Shown here: positions 18,583-27,209 of the stretch, piece after piece
Layout of the letters: every line of letters starts with the position of its first letter
Position numbering within the stretch: position 1 is the stretch's first letter
NCBI RefSeq assembly: GCF_004345365.1
Contig: NZ_SLVF01000023.1
Coordinates: forward strand, 1 to 64,000
DNA: 64,000 nt
Direction: 5' to 3'
Origin: Kribbella sp. VKM Ac-2568
GTDB lineage: Bacteria; Actinomycetota; Actinomycetes; Propionibacteriales; Kribbellaceae
Position numbers and translations under genes: made by a program
The notes under the pieces: model-generated
Database searches by the model: none
Seen by the model: the letters and a program-made list of their open reading frames with translations, nothing else
What the model was told of the DNA's origin: nothing

Positions 18583-19670
18583 ATGGCTCGACAGCCTGAG
18601 GTGTTCGTTCGTTCGCTGGAGCCCGAGGAGGCACAGCGTCTGGTGCGGATCACGCGGACCACGAGGGATCGGGTGCGGCTTCGCCGGGCGGGGATCGTGT
18701 TGGCGTCGGTTCAAGGGCGGAGTGCTGCGGAGGCGGCGGGCATGTTCGCGATGAAGCCGCAGTATGCGCGGGAGGTGATCCACGCGTTCAACGAACAGGG
18801 GTTCGCGGCGTTGGACCCAAAATGGAGCGGGGCCGACCGATCAGGTTCGGCCCCCCGGTGCGTGAGACGGTCTGCCGGGTCGCCAAGACCCCGCCGCAGA
18901 AGTTGGGTCGGCCGTTCACGACGTGGAGCCTGTCGAAGCTGGTCGAGTACCTGGCCGAGCATAAGAGCATCCGGATCAGCACCGAGTCGGTGCGCCAGAT
19001 CCTGCGCAAGGCTGGGATCAGGTGGCAGGCGACCAAGACCTGGAAGGCCAGCAAGGACCCGGACTTCGCCGCCAAGATGGCTCGTGTTCTCAGCCTGTAC
19101 GACCATCCGCCGGCCGATGGGCGCGTGCTGTGCGTCGACGAGTTCGGGCCGCTGAACCTCCAACCCCGCCCGGGCAGAGGATGGTTCCCCACCGCTCGCC
19201 CGGCCAGGCTGCGGGCCACCTATCACCGCACCGGCGGGGTGCGGCACATGTTCGCCGCGCTGGACCTGGCCACCGGGCAGATGTTCTACCGGTTCCGCGA
19301 CCGCAAACGCTGGACCGAGTTCCTCGGCTTCCTCAAACAGCTCCGGTCCAGGTACCCGGCCGGGAAGCTGTACGTCGTGTGCGACAACTACGGGCCACAC
19401 AAGAAGGCCGAGGTCATCGACTGGTGCAGCGCCAACGATGTCGAGCCGGTGTTCACGCCGAGCAACGCGTCGTGGTTGAACTGGATCGAGTGCGAGTTCA
19501 CCGCCCTGCGCTACTTCACCCTCGACGGCAGCGACTACCAAAGCCACACCGCCCAAGAGACCGCGATCGCCGGCTACGTCCGCTGGCGCAACAAACGCGC
19601 CCAACCCAAACGACACTTCGCCGTCGACTCCAAGATCCGCCGACCCGATTACCTACCCAACGTTGCTTGA
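18583..19670 (+). mobile_element. IS630-family transposase in two frames
   Basis: The first frame (ATG 18583 after GGAGG) encodes the N-terminal HTH part with RDRVRLRRAGIVLAS and EVIHAFNEQGFAALDPKW. The second frame (to 19670) carries the DDE domain: LCVDEFGPLN (first Asp), VVCDNYGPHKK (second Asp) and SWLNWIECEF (Glu). The frames join by a -1 shift at AGCGGGGCC (18827-18832), giving WSGGRPIRFG. IS630 relatives sometimes use frameshifting, so this copy may be active. The ends are not defined; no matching terminal repeats were spotted. Confidence 0.8.
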
Positions 19671-19759
19671 CGAGGCACTAGCCCACTTCGCCCACAATGA
19701 CGCCCCGACCTGCCAGCCAGGACCGGGCAGGCGCGTACCCGTCGCGCGGTCCCCCTTGC

Positions 19760-20359
19760 TCACCTCCGGGTGGGGTGGCGACTCACCGCAGACGGTCCAG
19801 ACCGACTGGATCCGGGTGCTACGCCGGGCCGAAGGAAGTCGCATTGGGGACTCTCCGGAAATTGATTCCTGATCAGCTCATCCCACGGACGCCATGTCGT
19901 CTCCACCAACCCCGGCTTGCGCCGCGAGGTGCGGCTGCCCCGGCGATCAAGAAACTCGGCTGCTTTCAGCAAGTGCCAGCTGAACTGGCACGCGTGCCCT
20001 GGACTTGAGCCGACTCCAGACTTCGACTCCTTCTGCGCCTTAGCGAATTCGATCCAGAGCTGAGAGACGTGATACGACAGTTCCGGATCCAGACTGAGCA
20101 CGAAGTCGGCATTCTCGACGACGGACCCGACGATCTCCTCGTGCAGAAAGCGCCGACTCAGGTGCTCATGCCAGAGAAGCTGAGAGTTGCGCGGGTCATG
20201 CGGCTCAGCCTCCGACAATTCACGTCGTGTCAGATTCTCGAAGTTCACCCTCTTTCTGCGCTCCGCTATTGCGGGCCAGCCGACCGCCAGCACCCCAAGA
20301 GCGATCGGCACCAGCAGAACTTCGAGAACGTCCTTGACCGACTCGAATCCAAGATTCAT
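19760..20359 (-). CDS. Membrane-anchored hypothetical protein
   Basis: 199 residues. One N-terminal transmembrane helix (about 11-30, VLEVLLVPIALGVLAVGWPAI) anchors a cytoplasmic helical domain with LLWHEHLSRRFLHEEIVGSVV and YHVSQLWIEFAKAQKES and then WRPWDELIRNQFP. The motif pattern recurs in uncharacterised actinobacterial proteins, but I cannot name a family. The last 40 residues (low-complexity, Ser/Arg/Pro) may be out of the original frame or derived from the neighbouring transposon. A single gene with no partner. Confidence 0.6.
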   Translation of the reverse strand: MNLGFESVKDVLEVLLVPIALGVLAVGWPAIAERRKRVNFENLTRRELSEAEPHDPRNSQLLWHEHLSRRFLHEEIVGSVVENADFVLSLDPELSYHVSQLWIEFAKAQKESKSGVGSSPGHACQFSWHLLKAAEFLDRRGSRTSRRKPGLVETTWRPWDELIRNQFPESPQCDFLRPGVAPGSSRSGPSAVSRHPTRR

Positions 20360-20564
20360 GCCGCCTTCCTTTCAGCTGAGAAACAGGCCACGCTAGAGCA
20401 CTCGACCTCCTCGGAACGGGCCGAGACCAGAGACCCTCTGCCACCTGCTCAACACGTGCGGTCTGTGTTCGCGGCCGCCGCCCGGTTCAACCGAAAGTCC
20501 GCGATCTCCGTATACCCCACGGTCATGTGTCGATCGCCGGAAGGCCGCGCGACTCGTCGCGTTG

Positions 20565-21212
20565 TCACGCCGAGCGCAGGAGCCAAGGCTTCTCGCGAAG
20601 GAGTTCGCCGACCTGAGCCCGCCGGGTGAGTTCCAGCTTCGAGAGCACGGCGTGCACGTGGTTCTTCACGGTCGCCACGCTCAGGTAGAGCTCGGCCGCG
20701 ATCTCCTTGTTCGTGTAGCCCTGCTCGAGTAGGCGGACGGTCTCGGCCTCGCGGCGCGTCAGCAGTTCGGCCGCCGCGACGATCTCGCACGACTCACGTC
20801 GGCGGCGGAGCTCGTCGACGAGCGATCTCGTCACCCTCGGGTCACAGGTCGTCTCACCCCGCAGCGCCATGCCCAGCACGCCGACGAGCTCCTCCAGCGT
20901 CGCGTCGCGCGGCACCCAGGCCACCAGCCCGGCATCGGCGTACGCGATGACGTCGTTCGCGCTCGGGGACGCGGTGAGTGCCACGACCGGCACCTCGACC
21001 AGCTGGTCCGTGAGGTCACGCACCGCCGAGAGCGCCCCGCTCGCGGTGATGTCGTAGAGCACGATGTCCACCTCGGAGTCCCACGCGGTCCCGGCGACCG
21101 CGAGCGAGTCGTGGACGACCACGAGATCGTCAACGAGGTCGTCGCGCCGCAGGCAGGCGCCCACGGCCTCGGCGAACAACCGGGCCGTCGCGTACAGCAG
21201 CACGCGAGCCAC
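20565..21212 (-). CDS. NarL/LuxR-type response regulator at the end of the eCIS operon
   Basis: 215 residues; GTG start at 21212, 3 bp after the preceding stop. The receiver-like domain (1-120) keeps a possible phosphoacceptor Asp54 (VLYDITASG) but lacks the acidic pair near the N-terminus (VLLYATARL), so phosphorylation is doubtful. The LuxR HTH (about 148-205) is canonical: LLTRREAETVRLLEQGYTNK and then VATVKNHVHAVLSKL. Its position as last gene suggests it controls the injection operon or an effector, perhaps as an atypical receiver that binds a ligand. No histidine kinase is in the window. Confidence 0.85.
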   Translation of the reverse strand: MARVLLYATARLFAEAVGACLRRDDLVDDLVVVHDSLAVAGTAWDSEVDIVLYDITASGALSAVRDLTDQLVEVPVVALTASPSANDVIAYADAGLVAWVPRDATLEELVGVLGMALRGETTCDPRVTRSLVDELRRRRESCEIVAAAELLTRREAETVRLLEQGYTNKEIAAELYLSVATVKNHVHAVLSKLELTRRAQVGELLREKPWLLRSA

Positions 21213-21215
21213 GGC

Positions 21216-22331
21216 TCAACTCTGCGCTGTGGCCGGCCCGTCGGACGGAGGCTGTGTCTCCTGCGCCGTCGGTGCCTGCTGGGTCTGCGGGGGCTGCTCG
21301 GTCGGAGCCTGCTGCGTGGTCTGCTCGGCCTGCGGGTACTGACCGGTGGGTGCCGGCTCGCCCTTCCCGCCTCCGCCGTCGGTGCCCTGCTCCGTCGGCT
21401 GGGTGTCGGGCTTCTGACCGCCTTGCCCGACGCTGCGGCACGGGTCGAGCTGGTCCACGTCGTCCGTGTCATCGTTGGGCGGCTTCGGCGGCTTCTTCGG
21501 CTTGGAGCACCGCAGGACGTCGTCGATGAACGCGCCCTCCGCGTCCTGGCCCTTCGACCGCTCGTCGTCGAGCTGCTTCTTCTTCTCCAGCCACGTGATG
21601 GCACCGGCAACGCACACGTCCCAGGCGTAGAGCCGGAACAGCTCATCGAGGAGGTCATAGATCCGGCACACGAAGGTACTCGGGTCGGTGAGCTTGCGAC
21701 GCAGCTCGACGTACGCCCTGCGGTAGTGCAGCTGCATGACGAAGGCGCGCTCGGCGTCGATGGTCTTGTCGCAGATCTTCGTGTTGAGGTCCTTGACCTT
21801 CGCGGCCAGCTGCTCGACCGTCGCCTTCAGGCCGTTCGGGAGGCCGGTCAGGTCGTCCAGTCTGCTCTTGTGCGCCTCGATGGCGGAGGTGACCGCGTCC
21901 TGCGCGGTCCGCAGCTCCTCCAGGTCGGCCGGGTTCCGCCGTTCCGCCTTCGGGCACGGGTTGTCGGGCATGGTGATGGGCGACGCACCACCCGATTCCT
22001 GCGTGACCTTCTTGCAGAAGCACCGGATGAGGTCGTCCCGCCGATCGGTGACCTGGCACTCGAGCGTCTTCTTGATCGCCTTCAGGTCCTGGAGCAGTTG
22101 CTCGAGCCCCGACTTCTGCGCGGCGAGCGCGTCCTCGTAGGTGACCTGGATGCCCTTGACCGCGGTGGTGCGGGTCTTCATGTCGTCGAGCGCCTTCTTG
22201 CGGTGCTCGCTCACCACGGAGTCCTGCGCGACGAAGCACTGCAACGCGATGTACGCGTCGGTCGGATCCTTGCAGCCGCCGCCACCGGACGGTGCCGAGT
22301 TGCTCCCTTCCTGACTGCCCTCTGTGGACAT
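21216..22331 (-). CDS. Cys-rich coiled-coil protein of the eCIS operon
   Basis: 371 residues from the ATG at 22331 (ribosome site GGAGG). After a Gly/Ser-rich start it is mostly alpha-helical and charged (KALDDMKTRTTAVK, EELRTAQDAVTSAIEAHKSRL, QLAAKVKDLNTKICDK), with Cys residues spaced along the helices (for example RCFCKK, PDNPCPK, FVCRIYDLL). The last 80 residues are disordered, rich in Pro, Gln and Thr. No signal peptide or catalytic motif. It may be a cargo, chaperone or length-related factor of the particle; none of these is proven. It lies 322 bp downstream of the effector gene, the widest gap in the operon. Confidence 0.65.
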   Translation of the reverse strand: MSTEGSQEGSNSAPSGGGGCKDPTDAYIALQCFVAQDSVVSEHRKKALDDMKTRTTAVKGIQVTYEDALAAQKSGLEQLLQDLKAIKKTLECQVTDRRDDLIRCFCKKVTQESGGASPITMPDNPCPKAERRNPADLEELRTAQDAVTSAIEAHKSRLDDLTGLPNGLKATVEQLAAKVKDLNTKICDKTIDAERAFVMQLHYRRAYVELRRKLTDPSTFVCRIYDLLDELFRLYAWDVCVAGAITWLEKKKQLDDERSKGQDAEGAFIDDVLRCSKPKKPPKPPNDDTDDVDQLDPCRSVGQGGQKPDTQPTEQGTDGGGGKGEPAPTGQYPQAEQTTQQAPTEQPPQTQQAPTAQETQPPSDGPATAQS

Positions 22332-22653
22332 CGGACCCCACCTCCTCGCGCCGGCTCGACCGGTCGGACGGGCCCGACACCGAACTTCGCAGCGTCCCGT
22401 CACGTCACCGTCGCCGTGGTGTCACCAACTCCGACGCGCCGGGGGCGGTCAGGTCGACGCCAGCCAGGCCGGACGTAAGACCTCGCTCATCGCGACGCAC
22501 ACGCCAAGCAGCGGATCGGGTTGGCACGTGTCTAGCGTGGCCGCGTACATCCATCTGGCGGAGAAGTTCGGCTGCACACCACCCGGGCCCGGCGGATCAG
22601 GTGAGCTTCTGCCCGCGAGCCGCTGGACATGATCCGAGCGAAACCGTCATGCA
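22332..22653. other. 322-bp gap inside the eCIS operon
   Basis: No gene on either strand is supported. As the only large gap in the cluster it could contain a promoter for the last two genes, but no clear -35/-10 pair was seen. Confidence 0.45.
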
Positions 22654-25600
22654 CTACGGCTTTGTGTGTTCGGCCGCGAACTCTTCCGCCAGGCGACGCA
22701 TCGTCTCGATTCGGCTCCGTTCCACCCCGGCAGTCTCGAGCGCCTTGATGTTCTTGTCGACGACCTCCTGAGCACTCATCCCCGCAAGTTTGTCGCGATC
22801 GTGCAGCCCGAGATCTCTCTGCGCGGCACCAATCGCGTCGTGCTCGTCCTTGTCAACGGCCAAGCTGGGATTCGCCCGCGCGACCGGACCCTTTCCTCGC
22901 TCCTCGATGACTCCGGTCGCCTTCAGGTACCCGGCCTGGACTACCTCATGGCCCGCGAGTCGATCGCCACGGCGAGGCTCGGTGTTGAAGGATCCGTAGA
23001 CGTCGATGTCACCTGGTTTGAGTTCTGTCTTGCCACTTTCGTATGGCGCACGCTCCGGCCCAATGAACTCAGGCATCACTTCGGGGCCAAGTTCCTCATA
23101 CTCGGGTTTCCCACTGGGCGAGCCGCCTCCAGACTGCTTGACCGCTTGACTCTTCTTCTGCTTCTTCTTCGGGCCTGATTTGGACTTCGGAGGACTGCTC
23201 GTCCAGATGTAATTGAATCTCGTCGGTGTTTCCAGCACTGAAATACTGGTGAGGACTGGATGGCTCGCCTGGGTGGCGCTCGCGATTTCTTCTGCTTGTT
23301 CACGCTCGATTCCTTCGCCGGTGTCGGCCTCGGCGTCCCGCCTGTCGATGTCGGCGAGCGCGGCGGCGATCTTGGCCTCCTGTTCCGCGTCACCACCGTG
23401 TGGGTCCTTGTCGTCCTTGCCGAACCCCAACAGCCTTCCGGCGGCCTTGACGAGCTCGACCGCTTTGCCGATGAGCCAGCGGATGGAGGCCTCGACGGGC
23501 TTCCGAATGCGCTGGATGAACTTGGCGATGGTCGCGCTGAGGTTGTCCAGCCCCAGCAAGCTCGCCAGCAGGCCGATGGCAACGGGGATGGAGCGCGCGA
23601 GGGCATCCTCGACCCGCTGCGCGGCCCCGCCGAGCGAGCCACGGGCGATGGCGCCCACCGACTCGGTGACGGCCTTGACGAGGTCGGCCACCTGCTTGGC
23701 CCGCTCTACGAAGAACATGACGATGTCGTAGATCGCCTTGCAGGCCTTGATGAACGCACCCACCGGTGTCAGCAGGCCAAGGATCCACTTGATCCCCGCC
23801 TCGACCACGTTCGTGATCAGCCAGCTCTGGATCTCATCGAGCAGCATCGCCTTGAGGTCGGACAGCTTCTCCTTGATCCACTTCCACAGGCCCGCCGGCC
23901 CCTCACGGACCAGCACGATGACCGGCTCGGCGAACATCTCCAGGGCGTGCACGATCGGCTCCCCGACGATCTCGACGGCGATGCGTCGGATGTTCTGCCA
24001 GGTCAGCCCGAGGACCTGAAGGATCAGCCCGAGGATGCCCGGGAGGTCGAACTTCGCCGGTAGCTGGATCCCGGCCCCGGCGACGGCTCCGAAGATCCAG
24101 TCGAGCAGGCCCTTCTGCAGGTGCGCGACGATGTGGTCCTTGAAGTTGGTTACGCCCTGCATCACTGCGCTGATCAGGTTCTTCAGGAACTGGATCGGGT
24201 CGGCGATGATCAGCATGACCACCGAGGCGGCCTCGGCCAGGACCGAGAGCAGCATCTCCTTGAACTCGAGGATCTTCCTGACCACGCCGATCGTCGCGTC
24301 GTAGACGCGCTGCCAGAGGGACTTGTTCTCCTCGCGCAGCCGGTTCTCGGTCTCGGACATGCGCTGGTACGACTCGCCGTACTGCTGGGTCAGCCGCTCG
24401 ACGAGCCGGTCGCGCCGGTCGTCGATCGACGCCTCCAGCGCGTCGAAGTCGGCACTGACCTTCTGGCGGGCCTCCTCGCCCGCGGCCTTCAGGCCATCAT
24501 CGAGGCCCGCCACGTACGCGTCCAGCTCCGCCCGGCCGGCGGCCACCCGCTGCTTCGCGGCGGCCAGCTGGCCCTCCATGAGCGCCGCGACCTCGTCGAT
24601 GGCCCGGCCGACGCGCTCGAGGTACGAGGTACGGCCGGTCGTGAGCGACCGCTCGATCAACCGGTCCCAGTCACTGCCCCACTCGGTGAGCCAGTTGCCG
24701 ATGCCGCCCTTGGCCTCCTCGAACGCGCGCTCGTACGCCTCCTCGGCCTCGCGCAGCCCGACCGCGAAGATCGCGACGGCGTTGGCGTCCATCGCGGTCA
24801 GGATCGCCTCGACGTCGTTGCGGGTCGCCTCGTGGATGGCGGCCACGCGCTCGGTGACCAGGCGGCGTTGCTGGGACTGGCCCGTCCTCGTGGCGTCCTG
24901 CTCCCCGACGACCTGGCCGATGAGGTCGAGTCTGTGCGCGCGCATCCCGGTGAGGCCACCATCGAGTCCGGCCACGGCCTGCGTCCGCGCCTCGGCGCGC
25001 ATCGCGGCCTCGCTCTCGCGGTACTGCGGCGCGGCGCTCGCCTCGTGCGTCTCGGCGGCGCTCCGGGCCTCGAGCGCCGGCGTGAACTCCGGCTCGTTGC
25101 CGCGCTGGAGCTGCTCGGTGCTGACCCCGGCCTCGGCCATGGCCTGGTCGGTAGACGACCGGTCCGCGGAGTAGTCCAGGCGCTCGGCCGGCAGCGGTGC
25201 GGGGACGACGGGACCTGCCGGAACCGGCTCCGGCGCGGGACCGGTCGGCTCCGGGACGGGCGCGGGCGCCGGCACGCCGGCCTCGGATGCCGGTGCCGCC
25301 TCGGCCTGGGCGGCCGACCGGAGGGGGCCCGCCGCCTCCTCGCGCTGGACGCCGAGCTGGGCGTTCAGCTGTGCGCTCGCATCGGTCGCGCCATGCGCCA
25401 TGACACTCTCGGCCTCCTCCTCCGTCCTCGGCTTCGGCGTGGCCTCGTCGATCGCCCGGCGGAGGGCGTCCTTGAAGGACTGCTTGGGGACCTCGCCCGG
25501 CGGCACGGCGTCGATGGCCTCGACGGTGCGCTCGGCCGAGGAGCGGCGCTGTTCGACGTCGGGCTGCCGCGCAGACGCGCTCGCGTTGGCGACCGGCACG

Positions 25601-26316
25601 GCCGCCGGCGAATGCGCTCGCTGCTGGCTCGCACGACGGGCCACCGCATGCACCGTGGGGGCGATCGCCTCCTCCGCGGATGGGACGGGCGGGACCTCGG
25701 CCGTCGCCGGAGCGGACGTGGGGCCACCCGGCGCGGCGCCACCGCCCGGGGCGGACTCCGGCGCCGCAGGCGGCGCGGGCGGAGGGGGCACGGGCGGAGG
25801 CGGCGCGGGCGGAGGGGGCGCCGCGGCAGCAGGCTCAGTGGGCGCCGCCGGTGCTGCCGGGGCTGGCTCTTCGGGAGGCGTCCGGTCCGCAACGGGCTCC
25901 GGGACGGTGGCCGCCGCCACCTCGGGCACGGGCACGCTGGGAGCCTCCGGCGGCACGCCGGCAGTGGTCTCGTCGAGCACCGCGGCCACGGGCGTCTCAG
26001 GAGCGAGGACCGCGCTGACGAGGGGCACGGGAGCCACCGCAGGCTCTGCAAACGGGACCGGCTCGAACGGCACCGGCGCCTCGGCGATCGGCGGCGGGAC
26101 CTCCGCGACCGGTGCGACGGGCACCGCCGCCGCCCGCGTCTCGTCCATGACGAGGCTCAGCAACCGGGCGGTCCCCCGGTTGCCCCAGCGCTGCTGGAGG
26201 TCGACCTGGTCAGGCACCGGCATCCGGCGGCCGGCCGCCGCGCCTCGCTCCGCGACTGGCGGCCGCGGGCGGCTCACCGGTCGCTGGACGCGCTGGCGCG
26301 TGACCGGGACGGCCAT
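22654..26316 (-). CDS. Large modular eCIS-associated effector with C-terminal enzyme-like cassette
   Basis: 1220 residues; the ATG overlaps the upstream stop. Order: a short basic N-terminus; DLQQRWGNRGTARLL (39-53), the LQ..xGNRA-type motif found at the start of many eCIS-linked toxin proteins; an Ala/Pro-rich disordered stretch (about 60-330); a charged coiled-coil region with YERAFEEAKGGIGNWLTEWG; a long amphipathic helical block (about 660-960; FKDHIVAHLQKGLLDWIFG, IYDIVMFFVERAKQVADLV, IRKPVEASIRWLIGKAVELV) shared by large DUF4157-linked effectors; a Lys-rich linker; and a terminal domain (about 1100-1220) with GHEVV (H1123, E1124) and NPSLAVDKDEH (H1159). The latter resembles metal-dependent toxin domains. 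It is probably the particle's payload. Confidence 0.8.
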   Translation of the reverse strand: MAVPVTRQRVQRPVSRPRPPVAERGAAAGRRMPVPDQVDLQQRWGNRGTARLLSLVMDETRAAAVPVAPVAEVPPPIAEAPVPFEPVPFAEPAVAPVPLVSAVLAPETPVAAVLDETTAGVPPEAPSVPVPEVAAATVPEPVADRTPPEEPAPAAPAAPTEPAAAAPPPPAPPPPVPPPPAPPAAPESAPGGGAAPGGPTSAPATAEVPPVPSAEEAIAPTVHAVARRASQQRAHSPAAVPVANASASARQPDVEQRRSSAERTVEAIDAVPPGEVPKQSFKDALRRAIDEATPKPRTEEEAESVMAHGATDASAQLNAQLGVQREEAAGPLRSAAQAEAAPASEAGVPAPAPVPEPTGPAPEPVPAGPVVPAPLPAERLDYSADRSSTDQAMAEAGVSTEQLQRGNEPEFTPALEARSAAETHEASAAPQYRESEAAMRAEARTQAVAGLDGGLTGMRAHRLDLIGQVVGEQDATRTGQSQQRRLVTERVAAIHEATRNDVEAILTAMDANAVAIFAVGLREAEEAYERAFEEAKGGIGNWLTEWGSDWDRLIERSLTTGRTSYLERVGRAIDEVAALMEGQLAAAKQRVAAGRAELDAYVAGLDDGLKAAGEEARQKVSADFDALEASIDDRRDRLVERLTQQYGESYQRMSETENRLREENKSLWQRVYDATIGVVRKILEFKEMLLSVLAEAASVVMLIIADPIQFLKNLISAVMQGVTNFKDHIVAHLQKGLLDWIFGAVAGAGIQLPAKFDLPGILGLILQVLGLTWQNIRRIAVEIVGEPIVHALEMFAEPVIVLVREGPAGLWKWIKEKLSDLKAMLLDEIQSWLITNVVEAGIKWILGLLTPVGAFIKACKAIYDIVMFFVERAKQVADLVKAVTESVGAIARGSLGGAAQRVEDALARSIPVAIGLLASLLGLDNLSATIAKFIQRIRKPVEASIRWLIGKAVELVKAAGRLLGFGKDDKDPHGGDAEQEAKIAAALADIDRRDAEADTGEGIEREQAEEIASATQASHPVLTSISVLETPTRFNYIWTSSPPKSKSGPKKKQKKSQAVKQSGGGSPSGKPEYEELGPEVMPEFIGPERAPYESGKTELKPGDIDVYGSFNTEPRRGDRLAGHEVVQAGYLKATGVIEERGKGPVARANPSLAVDKDEHDAIGAAQRDLGLHDRDKLAGMSAQEVVDKNIKALETAGVERSRIETMRRLAEEFAAEHTKP

Positions 26317-27209
26317 CAGGCCTCGGACGTGGAGTCACTCGGCGCCGACGAGACGCTCGTGGCCTTCGCCTTCACCCCGGTCGCCTCCTGCTCGGGCTTC
26401 GTCTGGTGGTGCGACCGGCAGCACTCGATCGGCTTGACGTACTTCCGACCGCTGAGGTCGAGCTCGCCCAAGGTGTACCCGGAGTCGCCCTCCCCCTCCT
26501 GCACCGGACTGATGGTGACGGACGCCAGCAGCACCCAGCTGTGCTCGGCACAGCACCGCCCGGCACACGCCACGAGGCAGGCGCACTCGTCCTGCTCGTC
26601 CTGCTCGTCCTTCCCGTCCCCGGCCTCAGCATCCCCATTGACGCGCGCGGTCGCGTCGCCCGACTTCCCCGAGTCCTCGCTCCCACCGGAGTCCTCCGGC
26701 GCCGTCCAGCACACGTGGTCTCGGACGGGATCGAGGCGCTGCAGGTCGACCGCCTTGATCAGCACCTGGTCGCGCACTCGGTTGCAGTCGTCGTGCGCAG
26801 ACTCCGACTCACCGCACCCACACCCGCAGGGTCGGCGCGGCGCGTCCTCGGACGTGGCCCGGCGCATGACGATGGCCAGCGTCCGCTTCTCCATCTCACA
26901 GGCGCACGGGTCCGGCGTGAGGTCGAGCACCGCCTCGCGGCAGAGCTCCACGGGCATGCCGTGGTAGTCGACCATGACGCCAGGCTTGATGCGGACGACC
27001 GGGCGCTTCACGTCCGGGCGCTCGACCTCGAGCCCGCAGACGATGCCGCAGCCGAGGAACGACCGCAGCACCAGCTGCAGCAACGACACGGGGAACATCG
27101 CCGCGGCCGTGAGGGCGTCGGCGTCGACGAGCTGGCCGTCGTGGAACTGCACGCGCTCGACCGTGGTGGGCACGATCACCTGGAGATCGGCGGTCTGGTG
27201 AGTACTCAT
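26316..27209 (-). CDS. eCIS-operon Cys-rich protein, second of a related pair
   Basis: 297 residues from the ATG at 27209 overlapping the upstream stop (ATGA). The N-terminal block VQFHDGQLVDADALT and then SFLGCGIVCGLEVE matches the start of the preceding gene's product (FAPRQLLDAQRLN, LHGWGVVFGFGVE), so the two are paralogues. Unusual Cys clusters follow (CGCGCGESE; CACLVACAGRCCAEH) with an acidic linker between them, suggesting metal binding or disulfides. Proteins with this N-terminal block occur in actinobacterial eCIS loci, but their job is unknown. It directly precedes the effector gene, so it may be a loading factor; this is inference. Confidence 0.65.
   Translation of the reverse strand: MSTHQTADLQVIVPTTVERVQFHDGQLVDADALTAAAMFPVSLLQLVLRSFLGCGIVCGLEVERPDVKRPVVRIKPGVMVDYHGMPVELCREAVLDLTPDPCACEMEKRTLAIVMRRATSEDAPRRPCGCGCGESESAHDDCNRVRDQVLIKAVDLQRLDPVRDHVCWTAPEDSGGSEDSGKSGDATARVNGDAEAGDGKDEQDEQDECACLVACAGRCCAEHSWVLLASVTISPVQEGEGDSGYTLGELDLSGRKYVKPIECCRSHHQTKPEQEATGVKAKATSVSSAPSDSTSEA

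Noticed and set aside
24121..26967. Very long plus-strand ORF of 948 codons opposite the effector gene
   Set aside because: It is the antisense of a high-GC gene. Its translation is His/Arg/Gly-rich low complexity, while the minus strand has clear family motifs.
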